Shown here: in pieces, positions 26,846 through 36,064 of the stretch
Numbering within the stretch: position 1 is the first letter of the stretch
How the letters are laid out: every line of letters starts with the position of its first letter
Origin: Anderseniella sp963700885
Lineage (GTDB): Bacteria > Pseudomonadota > Alphaproteobacteria > Rhizobiales > Aestuariivirgaceae
Direction of reading: 5' to 3'
Assembly: GCA_963700885.1 (NCBI GenBank)
Contig: CAVOZJ010000002.1
Span: 248,001-312,000 of the forward strand
Length of the DNA: 64,000 nt
Made by a program: the position numbers and the translations under genes
Notes under the pieces: generated by a model
The model's input: only the letters and a program-made list of their open reading frames with translations
What the model was told of the DNA's origin: nothing
Database searches by the model: none

Positions 26846-27802
26846 ATGCAGATTAACTGGAGTTTGCTGACTTCCTTCACGGTACATGCCGCCATCCTGC
26901 TGATGGCGGTATTGGTGTTGCCGTCGCCAAAGGAACACCATATTCCCGAGCCGCCGCCGGTCGCGGTCAATATTGAAGATTTTCAGGATGTCGCCAAGCG
27001 CGCCAACCAGACCACCGAAAAGGTGAAGCAACCACCTGAACCGGAGGATAAACCAGAAGTTCAAAAGGTTCAAAAGATTGAAGAGAAGATAGACAGACCC
27101 ACTCCGAAGCCGGCCAGGGAAATAAAGCAGGCAGCGCGTGAGCCACAGTCGCAGCCTGAGCCGAAACCGGAACCGGAACCTCAAAAGGCTGAACCGGCAC
27201 CGCCTGATCCAACTCCGCTTGAAGAGCTGATCAAGAAGACCGAGGAAGTGACGCCGGATCCGGACCCGGAGGATGAGTCCAAAAAGGCAGAGCAGAAGCC
27301 GGTTCCGAAACCCCGGTTGAAGCCCAAACCACCAGAGAAAGTTGCCAAGACCAAGAAGAAGGAAGAATTCAAGCTTGATGACATAGCAGCGCTGCTCAAC
27401 AAGACTGATGAGGAAAAAGCGGCTCCTGTCGACAATTCAATTTTCGGTACTCCATTGCAGGGAATTCAGAACCTGACCGGAAACGACCAACAGGTAACGG
27501 CAACGGCGCTTGACTGGTTGCGCCAGCGGGTAGGGCAGTGCTGGTCAATTCCAGCCGGTGCACGCGATGCTGCCGGACTGGTTGTGACGCTGCGGTTCCA
27601 ACTGGACATCAATGGTAACCTGGTTTCTCCGCCCCTGATCGAGCAGGTTACCAATCATCCTGCGGCCCAGGCGGCCGCGCGTTCTGCTCTTGCGGCATTG
27701 ATCCAGTGCCAGCCATACGACAAAATGCCCAGGGAAACTCATAGTATGTGGGCGGATATCAGAATGAAATTCGATCCCAGTGTTATGGTCGGGCTGAATT
27801 GA
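26846..27802 (+). CDS. tolA: Tol-Pal system protein TolA
   Basis: A 318-residue TolA. One N-terminal span (LTSFTVHAAILLMAVLVL) anchors it in the inner membrane. A long Pro/Lys/Glu-rich periplasmic rod (about 35-195) follows, then a C-terminal TonB-like globular domain that binds TolB/Pal. The low-complexity linker is rich in EPEPEP/KPKP patterns typical of TolA. The start is 25 nt after the tolR stop, consistent with one operon. Confidence 0.9.
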   Translation: MQINWSLLTSFTVHAAILLMAVLVLPSPKEHHIPEPPPVAVNIEDFQDVAKRANQTTEKVKQPPEPEDKPEVQKVQKIEEKIDRPTPKPAREIKQAAREPQSQPEPKPEPEPQKAEPAPPDPTPLEELIKKTEEVTPDPDPEDESKKAEQKPVPKPRLKPKPPEKVAKTKKKEEFKLDDIAALLNKTDEEKAAPVDNSIFGTPLQGIQNLTGNDQQVTATALDWLRQRVGQCWSIPAGARDAAGLVVTLRFQLDINGNLVSPPLIEQVTNHPAAQAAARSALAALIQCQPYDKMPRETHSMWADIRMKFDPSVMVGLN

Positions 27803-27815
27803 ACAGGGACATTCT

Positions 27816-29196
27816 ATGAAACTCACAACTACGGCGGCAGGTTGTTTGCCAGCAGACGGAAAATGCCGGTCAACCCGGTCAGCAATTACTGCCGCTGGTA
27901 TCATTGCCGCCGTGCTGGTCTGGATTGGCCTTACACTGCCGGCACACGCCGTGCTCGAAGTTGACATCAACCAGGGCCAGGTTGATCCAATTCCAATAGC
28001 CCTGCCGAATTTCAGCGGCGCTGATTCCCAGTCTCAGCAGTATGGTGCTGATATTACCACGATCATCGGCAACAACCTGGAGCGTTCGGGACTTTTCCGG
28101 CCCCTTCCGCAGAATTCATACCTTCAGCAGGTCTCGGATTTCAATGCTCAGCCGCAATTTGTGGACTGGCAGACCATACAGGCCCGGGCGCTCGTAACCG
28201 GCCAGGCGGTTGTGCTTGACGACGGACGACTGCGCGCCGACTTCCGGTTGTGGGATGTTTACGGCCAAAGCCAGATAGTGGGTTTGCAGTTTGTGACAAC
28301 ACAGAAAAACTGGCGCCGGATCGGGCACCTCATTTCTGACGCCATCTATAAGGCGATGACTGGTGAAGAAGGATACTTTGACAGCAGAATCGTCTATGTC
28401 GCGGAAAGCGGACCGAAAGACCAGCGCAAGAAAGTTCTGACGATCATGGATCAGGACGGTTTCAATGTTCGCGCGCTGACCAGCGGCAATGACCTCGTGT
28501 TGACCCCCAGATTTTCGCCGACGTCTCAGGAAATAACCTATATGTCGTTCGCTGGCGGCCGGCCGCGGGTCTATCTCTACAATATTGACACGCGGCAGCG
28601 CGAAGTTGTTGGTGAGTTTCCCAACATGAGCTTCAGCCCGCGGTTTTCTCCTGATGGTCAAAGAGTGATCATGAGCTTGCAGGAAGGTGGCAATTCAAAC
28701 ATATACGAGATGGATCTGCGTACCCGAAGGTTGCGCCAGTTGACCAATACTGCAGCAATTGATACTGCCCCGTCTTATTCGCAGGATGGCCAGCGCATCG
28801 TTTTCGAAAGTGACCGGGACGGCGGGCAGCAAATCTACGTGATGAATGCGGACGGTTCCGGCCAGCAGCGAATTTCTTATGGCAAGGGGCGCTATTCAAC
28901 ACCTGTATGGTCGCCACGCGGCGACAACATTGCCTTTACCCGGTTCGGGGGAGGCCGCTTTTCCATCGGAGTCTATGCGACCGGACGGGTCTGGTGAGAG
29001 AATATTAACCGAAGGTTTCCATAATGAGGGCCCGACATGGTCGCCGAATGGGCGAGTGATCATGTTCTTCCGGGAATCGGGAGGAGAAAACGGGGGTGCA
29101 AAATTGTATTCGGTTGATTTGACAGGTTACAATGAACGCCCGGTGCCGACGCCTACTTTTGCCTCTGATCCGGCCTGGTCGCCTCTTCTGAGATAA
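27816..29196 (+). CDS. tolB: TolB, with an apparent 1-nt frameshift near the 3' end
   Basis: TolB is the periplasmic beta-propeller that binds Pal and TolA. A signal peptide is visible (IIAAVLVWIGLTLPAHA), then the N-terminal domain and WD/TolB-type repeats (PRFSPTSQEITYMSF, PRFSPDGQRVIMSL, PSYSQDGQRIVFESD, PVWSPRGDNIAFTRF). The frame from 27816 ends at 28997 with a foreign-looking tail. The true continuation (MRPDGSGERILTEG ... PTFASDPAWSPLLR) is in another frame. Removing one T around 28974 (GTCTATGCG to GTCATGCG) restores a protein of about 459 residues. Because tolB is strongly conserved, a sequencing or assembly error is the simplest explanation, but a truncated TolB cannot be ruled out. 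Confidence 0.85.
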
Positions 29197-29365
29197 ACGG
29201 AACTGGAATTACACACTGGACAGATACTGGCCTGCATTGCCATAAAACTGCCATCACAAGGGTCGATTGGCCCTTCATGAAATTTCCGCGTTGCGACTCA
29301 AGCCTGGTGGGACCGGCTTTGCAACAAGCGGGTATACAATTTGGATGCCGCAAGGAGTGGGATAG

Positions 29366-29872
29366 ATGTTTCGCAATAACGCAGGCCTGAAGGTTGGTCT
29401 GGCTTTCGTCGGGCTGCTGGTATTGGCCGGATGTTCAAAATCAGAAAAACCCGACCTGCTTTCGCAGAATACCGTCAACAATGCCACGCAGGTCGCACCT
29501 GGTTCGGAGCGGGACTTTATTGTCAATGTAGGTGACCGGATTTATTTCCTTGTCGACCAGACCGACCTGACACCGGAGGGAATGGAGACACTTCAGCGCC
29601 AGGCACAGTGGTTGAACCAGTATCCGAACGTGACCATACAGGTTGAAGGCCACGCTGATGAGCGTGGAACGCGGGAGTACAATATTGCGCTTTCTGCCCG
29701 CCGCTCGACGGCAACCCGTGAGTTCCTGATTTCACAGGGCGTATCTGCCGAGCGCATTGCAACGCTGGCTTACGGGAAGGAGCGTCCGGTCGCACTTTGC
29801 GATGCTGAAAGCTGCTGGGCACAGAATCGCCGCGCTGTTACCGCAATAACCGGTGGTGCAGCTCCAGGCTGA
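29366..29872 (+). CDS. pal: Peptidoglycan-associated lipoprotein Pal
   Basis: A 168-residue outer-membrane lipoprotein. The lipobox is LVLAGCS (Cys near 23). The OmpA-like peptidoglycan-binding domain shows VEGHADERGTREYNIALSARR. Pal ties the outer membrane to the wall and to TolB. The ATG at 29366 has AAGGAG 10 nt before it. It follows tolB by 169 nt and precedes cpoB. Confidence 0.95.
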   Translation: MFRNNAGLKVGLAFVGLLVLAGCSKSEKPDLLSQNTVNNATQVAPGSERDFIVNVGDRIYFLVDQTDLTPEGMETLQRQAQWLNQYPNVTIQVEGHADERGTREYNIALSARRSTATREFLISQGVSAERIATLAYGKERPVALCDAESCWAQNRRAVTAITGGAAPG

Positions 29873-29989
29873 TACCCTGTACTTCCGATGCGGTGGCTGC
29901 GGCAGGACTCGCGCGGATATGGCCAGCCAATCTGCCTGCGCGACCGGATACGGCCACCTGTCCAAGTTTGACCGGATTTTGAAGGCAAT

Positions 29990-30004
29990 TTAACCAGATG
30001 TTAA
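29990..30004 (+). promoter_or_regulatory. Perfect CtrA-type box upstream of cpoB
   Basis: TTAA-CCAGATG-TTAA matches the CtrA consensus TTAA-N7-TTAA exactly. It lies 103 nt before the cpoB start, in a 234-nt intergenic gap. CtrA itself is encoded in this window, which makes regulation plausible but unproven. Confidence 0.5.
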
Positions 30005-30106
30005 TTTGTGCCTGAATTCAGAGCCGGATTGAGAAAACATCCGGAATCCGTTACAAACCTGCATATTACTTGTGCCGGCACACTTTTTCGTTCGAGGACC
30101 GCTTTC

Positions 30107-31357
30107 ATGATCAAACAGCTCAAACGCTCTTTGGCAGTAACATTGCTTGGACTTGCTGTTTTGCCGGCAGGTTCGGCATTTGCACAAACAGATCAATGGA
30201 ATTCGCTTTATGACCGGATTATCCGGCTGGAGGCCGAAGTTCGCGGTGGCGGTGGCGCCGGAGGAGGCGCCGGCAGTGTGCAAATACAGGCGCAGTTGCA
30301 ACAACTTTCCGCGCAAATGAATGCCATGGCGCAACAGATATATGACATGCAGCGTGAACTGAACCGGCTGCGTGAACTGGAACGTCAGGGTGTCCTGTTT
30401 TCAAACAAGCGGCAGGTAGCATCGGCCATTGCACCGCAGCAGCAATCCGGACAATGGAACCAGGCTGCTCCGTCTCCCGACGATAGCCGGCTGGAACAAT
30501 CGGTAGTGATCGACAGCGGGTCGTCCACTGCTGCGCAAATACCCCGTGGCGGGTTGACGTCGGGACCGCAGGTGCTGGGAACGCTAGACCAGAATTCTGG
30601 CCAGGGCGTTCCTGCGGCTCCTGCGCAACCGGCCTATCTGCCACCGCAACAACCGGCGCAGCCGCTGCAACAGCAGCAGTGGCAACAAACAAATACCCAA
30701 CCGCGCCAGGTACAGGGTGTACAGTCGCATTCCCTTCCGCCGATCGGGAGCGACCAGACGGGTGCCGGCCAGCAAATGCCCCAGGGCCAGCCGCGCTATC
30801 AGTTGCAGCAGGGACCGCAGGCCTATCAGCCTCAGCCTGTGCAGGAACCGTCCTTCGATGATCAGGGCCGCCCGTCACTTGCGCCGGAAAAAGTCGAGAC
30901 AGCGCTGCTGGATGGCAACACCGGCTACGGCAATCTCGGCGCGGGATCAACCGAAAATGCAAGCGTGATTGACGTCAGTGCAGACAGTTTGTTCAAGCAG
31001 TCGGAATCGAGTTACAGATCACGGGACTTTAACGGTGCTGTATCAGGATTTCGAACATTCGTGACCAAGTACAGAGAGAATCCGCTTGCTGATGACGCTC
31101 AATTCCTGCTTGGCGAGGCCTATTACGCGCAGGGCGACTGGAAGCAGGCCGCCCAAACCTATCTGGCCGGTTACCAGAACTTTCCCGAAAGCGACAGGCG
31201 TGGCTCAAACCTGTTGAAGCTGGCAATGTCGCTCGACAAGCTTGGGCAGAAAAAGCAGGCCTGCTCTACCTTTGCCGAGGTTAACAAGAAATTCGCCGAG
31301 GAGGCGTCCTTGCGCAACACATCCCTCAAAGAAATGCAGCGTGCCGGTTGCAGCTGA
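30107..31357 (+). CDS. cpoB: Cell division coordinator CpoB (YbgF)
   Basis: A 416-residue periplasmic protein. A signal peptide (LLGLAVLPAGSAFAQ) is followed by a coiled coil (about 25-95), a long Gln/Pro-rich linker, and C-terminal TPRs (SLFKQSESSYRSRDFNGAVSG, LLGEAYYAQGDWKQAAQTYL). CpoB links Tol-Pal to peptidoglycan synthesis during division. The ATG at 30107 begins the signal peptide; an upstream in-frame start at 30008 would bury it. The linker is unusually long and Gln-rich. Its end overlaps tilS by 17 nt. Confidence 0.9.
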   Translation: MIKQLKRSLAVTLLGLAVLPAGSAFAQTDQWNSLYDRIIRLEAEVRGGGGAGGGAGSVQIQAQLQQLSAQMNAMAQQIYDMQRELNRLRELERQGVLFSNKRQVASAIAPQQQSGQWNQAAPSPDDSRLEQSVVIDSGSSTAAQIPRGGLTSGPQVLGTLDQNSGQGVPAAPAQPAYLPPQQPAQPLQQQQWQQTNTQPRQVQGVQSHSLPPIGSDQTGAGQQMPQGQPRYQLQQGPQAYQPQPVQEPSFDDQGRPSLAPEKVETALLDGNTGYGNLGAGSTENASVIDVSADSLFKQSESSYRSRDFNGAVSGFRTFVTKYRENPLADDAQFLLGEAYYAQGDWKQAAQTYLAGYQNFPESDRRGSNLLKLAMSLDKLGQKKQACSTFAEVNKKFAEEASLRNTSLKEMQRAGCS

Positions 31358-32642
31358 TATCGAAGCCATTGATGAACATGAGGCGGCAACCCTGTTCACC
31401 CGGCATCTGGCAGGCCTGAACAGCCTCGTGCTGGCAGTGTCGGGCGGCTCTGATTCAATCGCGCTCATGAGATTGATAGCGCGCTGGAACAGGACGCTGC
31501 AACCCGGAGCCCGACTGCGCGTTCATGTTGCAACAGTAGACCACAGGCTGCGAACCGAGTCCGATGCGGAAGCGGACTTTGTCTTGCGGGAAGCAGCTTC
31601 AGCGGGTTTGCCGGCCGAGAAACTTGTCTGGAACGGTCCACACCCCGAAACCGGTGTGGCAGCAGCCGCTCGTGAAGCGCGCTACGGGCTGATGGCGCAG
31701 GTATGTGACCGTCACGATGCAGTGCTTGTTACCGCGCACACATTTGATGATCAGGCAGAAACCCTTGTGATGGCACTGGCGCGGGGCGCGGGCGTGGACG
31801 GGCTTTCTGCCATGCAGGTAGTGTCAGATTTCAAGGGGCTGACCATTGTCCGGCCGCTGCTCGAGATATCCCGTTCGAGGTTGCGGGCAACTTTGACGCA
31901 AGCCGGCGCAGGCTGGATGGAAGATCCGACAAATGCCGACACCAGATTTGAAAGAGTGCGAGTGCGCCGTGCACTGGGGGCCCTGGAGGAACTAGGTATA
32001 AGCTGCACCGGCCTGGCGCGCTCGTCGCGGCGGCTGGCGCGTGCGCGCCAGGCACTTCAGTACGCGGCAAACGAACTGACGCGAAGCGCCGTTGTATTTG
32101 AGGCAGCCGGATTTGCACGTATTGCGCGAAAACCCTTTTTTCAGGCTCCGAACGAAGTGCAACTGCGGACCCTGCTGGCAGTGTTGAAGGTATATGGAGG
32201 TGGTGTTGAACGTAGCCTGGCCGGGGCGGAAGACCTGCTGGACTGGATGCAGACCGGGACAGGGAAAGCCAGAACATTTGCCGGTTGCCGGATTGCGCGC
32301 CGCACCAGAGAATTCATTCTGGGCCGCGAAAGCAGCCGTATAGGTGAGACACCACGGCAGCTTGAACCGGGACAATGTGCTGCCGCCTGGGACCGGCGGT
32401 ATCGGGTTTCAATCGGGCAGGGTGCGGGACAGGTTGAACTGTCGGTATTGCGCGATGTGGCGGCTGATCTGTTGCCAAGGAGGCCAGCGGCAGTGCCGGA
32501 TTTTGTCTGGCAGGGTCTTCCGGTGGCGATTGACTCAAAGAACATTGTGCATTTGCCCGTGACGAACGGGGATCAAAGTGCAATTAACCAACAAAATGTC
32601 GTGTTCAGCCTTATTGAGGGCCCGAAAACAGGTCAATCTTAA
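31341..32642 (+). CDS. tilS: tRNA(Ile)-lysidine synthase TilS
   Basis: TilS modifies C34 of tRNA-Ile2 (CAU) to lysidine so that it reads AUA. The 433-residue product carries the PP-loop SGGSDS (VLAVSGGSDSIAL, near residue 33) and the family segment VDHRLRTESDAEADFV; the C-terminal half is variable. The GTG at 31341 overlaps cpoB and is the most likely start, since earlier in-frame starts lie deep inside cpoB and no ATG is available. FtsH follows, as in many proteobacteria. Confidence 0.88.
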   Translation: MPVAADIEAIDEHEAATLFTRHLAGLNSLVLAVSGGSDSIALMRLIARWNRTLQPGARLRVHVATVDHRLRTESDAEADFVLREAASAGLPAEKLVWNGPHPETGVAAAAREARYGLMAQVCDRHDAVLVTAHTFDDQAETLVMALARGAGVDGLSAMQVVSDFKGLTIVRPLLEISRSRLRATLTQAGAGWMEDPTNADTRFERVRVRRALGALEELGISCTGLARSSRRLARARQALQYAANELTRSAVVFEAAGFARIARKPFFQAPNEVQLRTLLAVLKVYGGGVERSLAGAEDLLDWMQTGTGKARTFAGCRIARRTREFILGRESSRIGETPRQLEPGQCAAAWDRRYRVSIGQGAGQVELSVLRDVAADLLPRRPAAVPDFVWQGLPVAIDSKNIVHLPVTNGDQSAINQQNVVFSLIEGPKTGQS

Positions 32643-32773
32643 TTATCCTTCACGAGTTCATCTTGGCAAAGGATCAAGACGTACCTATGTTAAGTCCAAC
32701 CGAGACTTGTTGTCCGTTGGCGCCGGCTATTTTTGCAGCCAACCAGTGACAATCCTGAAAGGATGTAGTGCCC

Positions 32774-34693
32774 GTGGGTAATTTCCGCAACTTCGCCGTG
32801 TGGGTGATCATTGCGATGCTTCTGTTCGCTTTGTTCAACCTGTTTCAGCAACCCGGCGGCTCAAAGCGGGCCGATCCACTGACGTATTCCGAATTTATCG
32901 CAAAAGTTGAAGCCGGAACGGTTCGTGACGTTACTATTGCAGGTGATCAGATCACCGGCAACCTGAATGACGGCAAGGCATTTGAAACGTTTGCGCCAAA
33001 CGATCCAAATCTGGTGACGACGCTGAGCGAAAAGGGCGTGAACATCAGCGCCCAGGCCGCCAACAGCGATGGCGCGTTCCCCGGTATGTTGCTGTCGTGG
33101 TTCCCGATCCTGCTGATGATCGGTGTGTGGATTTTCTTCATGCGCCAGATGCAGGCAGGATCCGGCAAGGCGATGGGGTTCGGCAAATCTAAGGCCAAGC
33201 TTCTGACCGAACGTCATGGCCGGGTGATGTTTGAAGATGTCGCCGGTGTGGACGAAGCCAAGGAAGACCTGCAGGAAATTGTCGAATTCCTCCGTGATCC
33301 CCACAAGTTTCAGCGTCTTGGCGGCAAGATTCCGAAAGGCGCCTTGCTGGTCGGCCCTCCCGGTACCGGTAAAACGTTGCTGGCGCGTGCCGTGGCAGGC
33401 GAAGCAAACGTGCCTTTTTTCACCATTTCAGGTTCCGATTTTGTCGAAATGTTCGTTGGCGTCGGCGCCAGCCGTGTACGTGACATGTTCGAGCAGGCCA
33501 AGAAGAATGCCCCTTGCATCATTTTCATTGACGAGATTGATGCTGTCGGCCGCCACCGTGGCGCTGGTCTCGGCGGTGGCAATGACGAACGCGAGCAGAC
33601 ACTCAACCAGTTGCTTGTCGAGATGGATGGTTTCGAAGCCAATGAAGGCGTGATTCTGGTTGCTGCCACGAACCGTCCGGATGTTCTGGATCCGGCACTG
33701 TTGAGGCCCGGCCGTTTTGACCGTCAGATTGTCGTGCCGAACCCGGACGTGAAAGGCCGCGAGAAAATTCTCAAGGTTCATATGCGCAACGTACCGCTGG
33801 CACCGGACGTCAACGCCAAGACAATCGCTCGCGGCACTCCGGGTTTTTCCGGCGCCGATCTTGCCAACCTTGTCAACGAGGCTGCCCTTCTGGCCGCACG
33901 CCGGTCGCGCCGTCTGGTGACGCAATCTGATTTTGAAGACGCCAAGGACAAGGTCATGATGGGCGCTGAACGCCGCTCCATGGCGATGAATGAAGAGGAA
34001 AAGCGCCTTACTGCCTATCATGAGGGCGGTCACGCAATCGTTGCCATGAATGTGCCTGCGGCGGATCCTGTTCACAAGGCAACCATTATTCCACGCGGTC
34101 GCGCGCTGGGCATGGTGATGCAGTTGCCGGAAGGCGACCGCTACTCCATGAAATTCAAGCAAATGACTTCGCGTCTTGCCATCATGATGGGTGGACGTGT
34201 GGCTGAGGAACTGACCTTTGGCGCAGACAATGTGACCTCGGGCGCCCAATCCGACATCGATCAGGCAACCAAACTTGCGCGGGCCATGATCACTCAATGG
34301 GGTTATTCCAAAGAGCTTGGCATGGTGGCTTACGGTGAAAATCAGGAAGAAGTGTTTCTTGGCCACTCTGTTGCCAGGACCCAGAATATGTCCGAGGAAA
34401 CTGCCCGCAAGATTGACAGCGAGATCAAGCGGCTGGTTGATGATGGTTACAAGACCGCCCGCACCATCCTGACCAAAAAGAAGAAGGACCTTGAAGCGCT
34501 TGCGCAGGGCCTGCTGGAGTACGAAACCCTTTCCGGCGATGAAATAACCAATTTGCTGAAGGGCAAACCGCCATCTCGCGATGACGAAGACAATGCCAAG
34601 CCAAAGGCAAAACCGGGTTCTTCCGTCCCGGTCACCAAGAAAAAGAAGGGTGATGAGGGATCGGGTGAACTGGAACCGCAACCACTGACCTGA
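32774..34693 (+). CDS. ftsH: ATP-dependent zinc metalloprotease FtsH
   Basis: A 639-residue inner-membrane AAA+ protease that degrades membrane and short-lived cytoplasmic proteins, RpoH among them in many bacteria. Two N-terminal spans (FRNFAVWVIIAMLLFALF and LLSWFPILLMIGVWIFFMR) flank a periplasmic domain. Walker A is GPPGTGKT, Walker B IIFIDEID, the SRH region follows, and the zinc site is HEGGH (near 417). The GTG at 32774 lies 10 nt after AAAGGA; a GTG at 32768 is an alternative. A strong terminator follows. Confidence 0.96.
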   Translation: MGNFRNFAVWVIIAMLLFALFNLFQQPGGSKRADPLTYSEFIAKVEAGTVRDVTIAGDQITGNLNDGKAFETFAPNDPNLVTTLSEKGVNISAQAANSDGAFPGMLLSWFPILLMIGVWIFFMRQMQAGSGKAMGFGKSKAKLLTERHGRVMFEDVAGVDEAKEDLQEIVEFLRDPHKFQRLGGKIPKGALLVGPPGTGKTLLARAVAGEANVPFFTISGSDFVEMFVGVGASRVRDMFEQAKKNAPCIIFIDEIDAVGRHRGAGLGGGNDEREQTLNQLLVEMDGFEANEGVILVAATNRPDVLDPALLRPGRFDRQIVVPNPDVKGREKILKVHMRNVPLAPDVNAKTIARGTPGFSGADLANLVNEAALLAARRSRRLVTQSDFEDAKDKVMMGAERRSMAMNEEEKRLTAYHEGGHAIVAMNVPAADPVHKATIIPRGRALGMVMQLPEGDRYSMKFKQMTSRLAIMMGGRVAEELTFGADNVTSGAQSDIDQATKLARAMITQWGYSKELGMVAYGENQEEVFLGHSVARTQNMSEETARKIDSEIKRLVDDGYKTARTILTKKKKDLEALAQGLLEYETLSGDEITNLLKGKPPSRDDEDNAKPKAKPGSSVPVTKKKKGDEGSGELEPQPLT

Positions 34694-34717
34694 TTTACAG
34701 TTGCATATGTGGATACA

Positions 34718-34756
34718 GGCCGGATTTTCCGTGACTGGAAAATCCGGCCGGTTTTC
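34718..34756 (+). terminator. Rho-independent terminator after ftsH
   Basis: GGCCGGATTTTCC and GGAAAATCCGGCC form a perfect 13-bp stem with a 6-nt loop, followed by GGTTTTCG. It lies 25 nt past the ftsH stop. Confidence 0.85.
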
Positions 34757-34760
34757 GTCC

Positions 34761-34860
34761 AGAGCAACATGGGTTCTCCTGAACCCATAAAGTTGCTCTA
34801 CGCTTTGGAATAGATCAGTTTTATGACTTTTGATTGATTCAATCAAAAGTCATACTGATC
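34761..34860 (+). repeat. Family A repeat, copy 4 (best preserved)
   Basis: First hairpin: AGAGCAAC-AT-GGGTT, loop, AACCC-ATAAA-GTTGCTCT. Second: GATCAGTTTTATGACTTTTG, TTGATTCAA centre, CAAAAGTCATACTGATC, a nearly perfect 48-bp palindrome. This copy gives the clearest picture of the element. It lies between the ftsH terminator and folP, 34 nt from the folP start. Confidence 0.9.
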
Positions 34861-34894
34861 TGAAGCCTGAACTACTCCAAAGGGCATTTTCAAT

Positions 34895-35944
34895 ATGGCC
34901 AGCTTGTATATTCGCCCGGCAGGTCTTGTATACGGGGCTGACGCAACTGTGGCGATCAAGGCAGGCGCCGGACTGCCGTTGGCAGACGGCAATGCCTGCT
35001 GGACCATGGGATTTGTCACCGAAGACAGGGGTTTAAACTGGACGCCACGCAAGGTTGCCGCTCTCAAAGCGTCCCGCGACAAGGATGTCTCGGGGTGGGT
35101 TGACCGGCTGAGTGAGCCTCGCAAACCGGTTGCCGGGCTGGAAATGAATGCTTCCCACATAATGGGTATAGTCAATACGACGCCGGACAGCTTTTCCGAT
35201 GGCGGAGTCAATGCGGATGCGAGCAGGGCCATCGAGAATGCCAGGACCATGGCGAAAAACGGTGCTGCCGTTCTGGATATTGGCGGCGAATCCACGCGAC
35301 CCGGTTCCGACCCTGTAGCGGAATCCGAGGAATGGCGCCGTATTGATCCGGTGATATCTGCCCTGGTTGCAGACGGTCTGACCGTGTCATGCGACACGCG
35401 CAAGGCTGCCATCATGCGCAAGGTAGCGGCCAGCGGTGTTGCAATGCTCAATGACGTGAGCGCCCTGACCCAAGATCCTGATGCACTGAGTGCTACCATT
35501 TCGTCGGGCCTGCCGGTATGCCTGATGCATGCACAGGGTGATCCCAAGACCATGCAGCAAAATCCCGTGTACGACAATGTCGTGCTGGAGGTGTATGATT
35601 GGCTGGCCAGCCGCATCGCAGCGGTTGCAGCAGCAGGTGTCGAGCGTGAACACATCATCGCAGATCCAGGTATCGGTTTTGGCAAAACCTTTGCCCACAA
35701 TCTTGAGATCATGGCAGGATTGGCAATGTTTCATGGTCTTGGAGTGCCGGTAATGCTGGGTGCGTCGCGAAAAGGGTTCATCGGAGCCGTGACAGGCGAA
35801 AAAATCGCCGCCAGACGGCAGACAGGTTCGGCCACGGCGGCATTGCTGGGAGCCATGTCCGGCGTGCAGTTTTTACGTGTGCATGATGTGGCTGAAACAC
35901 GCCATGCCCTGAGTATGTGGAAGGCTTCCACAGGCCAGGTCTAG
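34895..35944 (+). CDS. folP: Dihydropteroate synthase
   Basis: FolP condenses p-aminobenzoate with the pterin pyrophosphate in folate synthesis and is the sulfonamide target. The catalytic domain starts near residue 88 with ASHIMGIVNTTPDSFSDGG, then DIGGESTRPGSD, VSCDTRKA, DPGIGFGKTF and LGASRKGFI. At 349 residues it carries an extra N-terminal region of about 85 residues (ending in VAGLEMNA) beyond the classical enzyme; such extensions occur in other alphaproteobacterial homologues, but I cannot assign a function. The start is the ATG at 34895. Confidence 0.92.
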   Translation: MASLYIRPAGLVYGADATVAIKAGAGLPLADGNACWTMGFVTEDRGLNWTPRKVAALKASRDKDVSGWVDRLSEPRKPVAGLEMNASHIMGIVNTTPDSFSDGGVNADASRAIENARTMAKNGAAVLDIGGESTRPGSDPVAESEEWRRIDPVISALVADGLTVSCDTRKAAIMRKVAASGVAMLNDVSALTQDPDALSATISSGLPVCLMHAQGDPKTMQQNPVYDNVVLEVYDWLASRIAAVAAAGVEREHIIADPGIGFGKTFAHNLEIMAGLAMFHGLGVPVMLGASRKGFIGAVTGEKIAARRQTGSATAALLGAMSGVQFLRVHDVAETRHALSMWKASTGQV

Positions 35945-35975
35945 AGGCTGAATACACTGACAGTTTGCTTTCGGC

Positions 35976-35990
35976 TTAACTGAAGTTTAG
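35976..35990 (+). promoter_or_regulatory. Near-perfect CtrA-type box upstream of glmM
   Basis: TTAA-CTGAAGT-TTAG matches TTAA-N7-TTAA at seven of eight defined positions. It is 75 nt before the glmM start. Weak evidence alone, but it joins other such boxes in this window. Confidence 0.3.
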
Positions 35991-36064
35991 TTAGATTGAT
36001 GCAACATCCCGATTAGTTCATGACCCAACAGGATCAATAGGAAATATTGGTGGGAATTATCTGA

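Noticed and set aside
33428..34846. Long open frame antisense to ftsH
   Set aside because: It is fully covered by a clear ftsH gene on the other strand, and its translation has no domain; a shadow frame.
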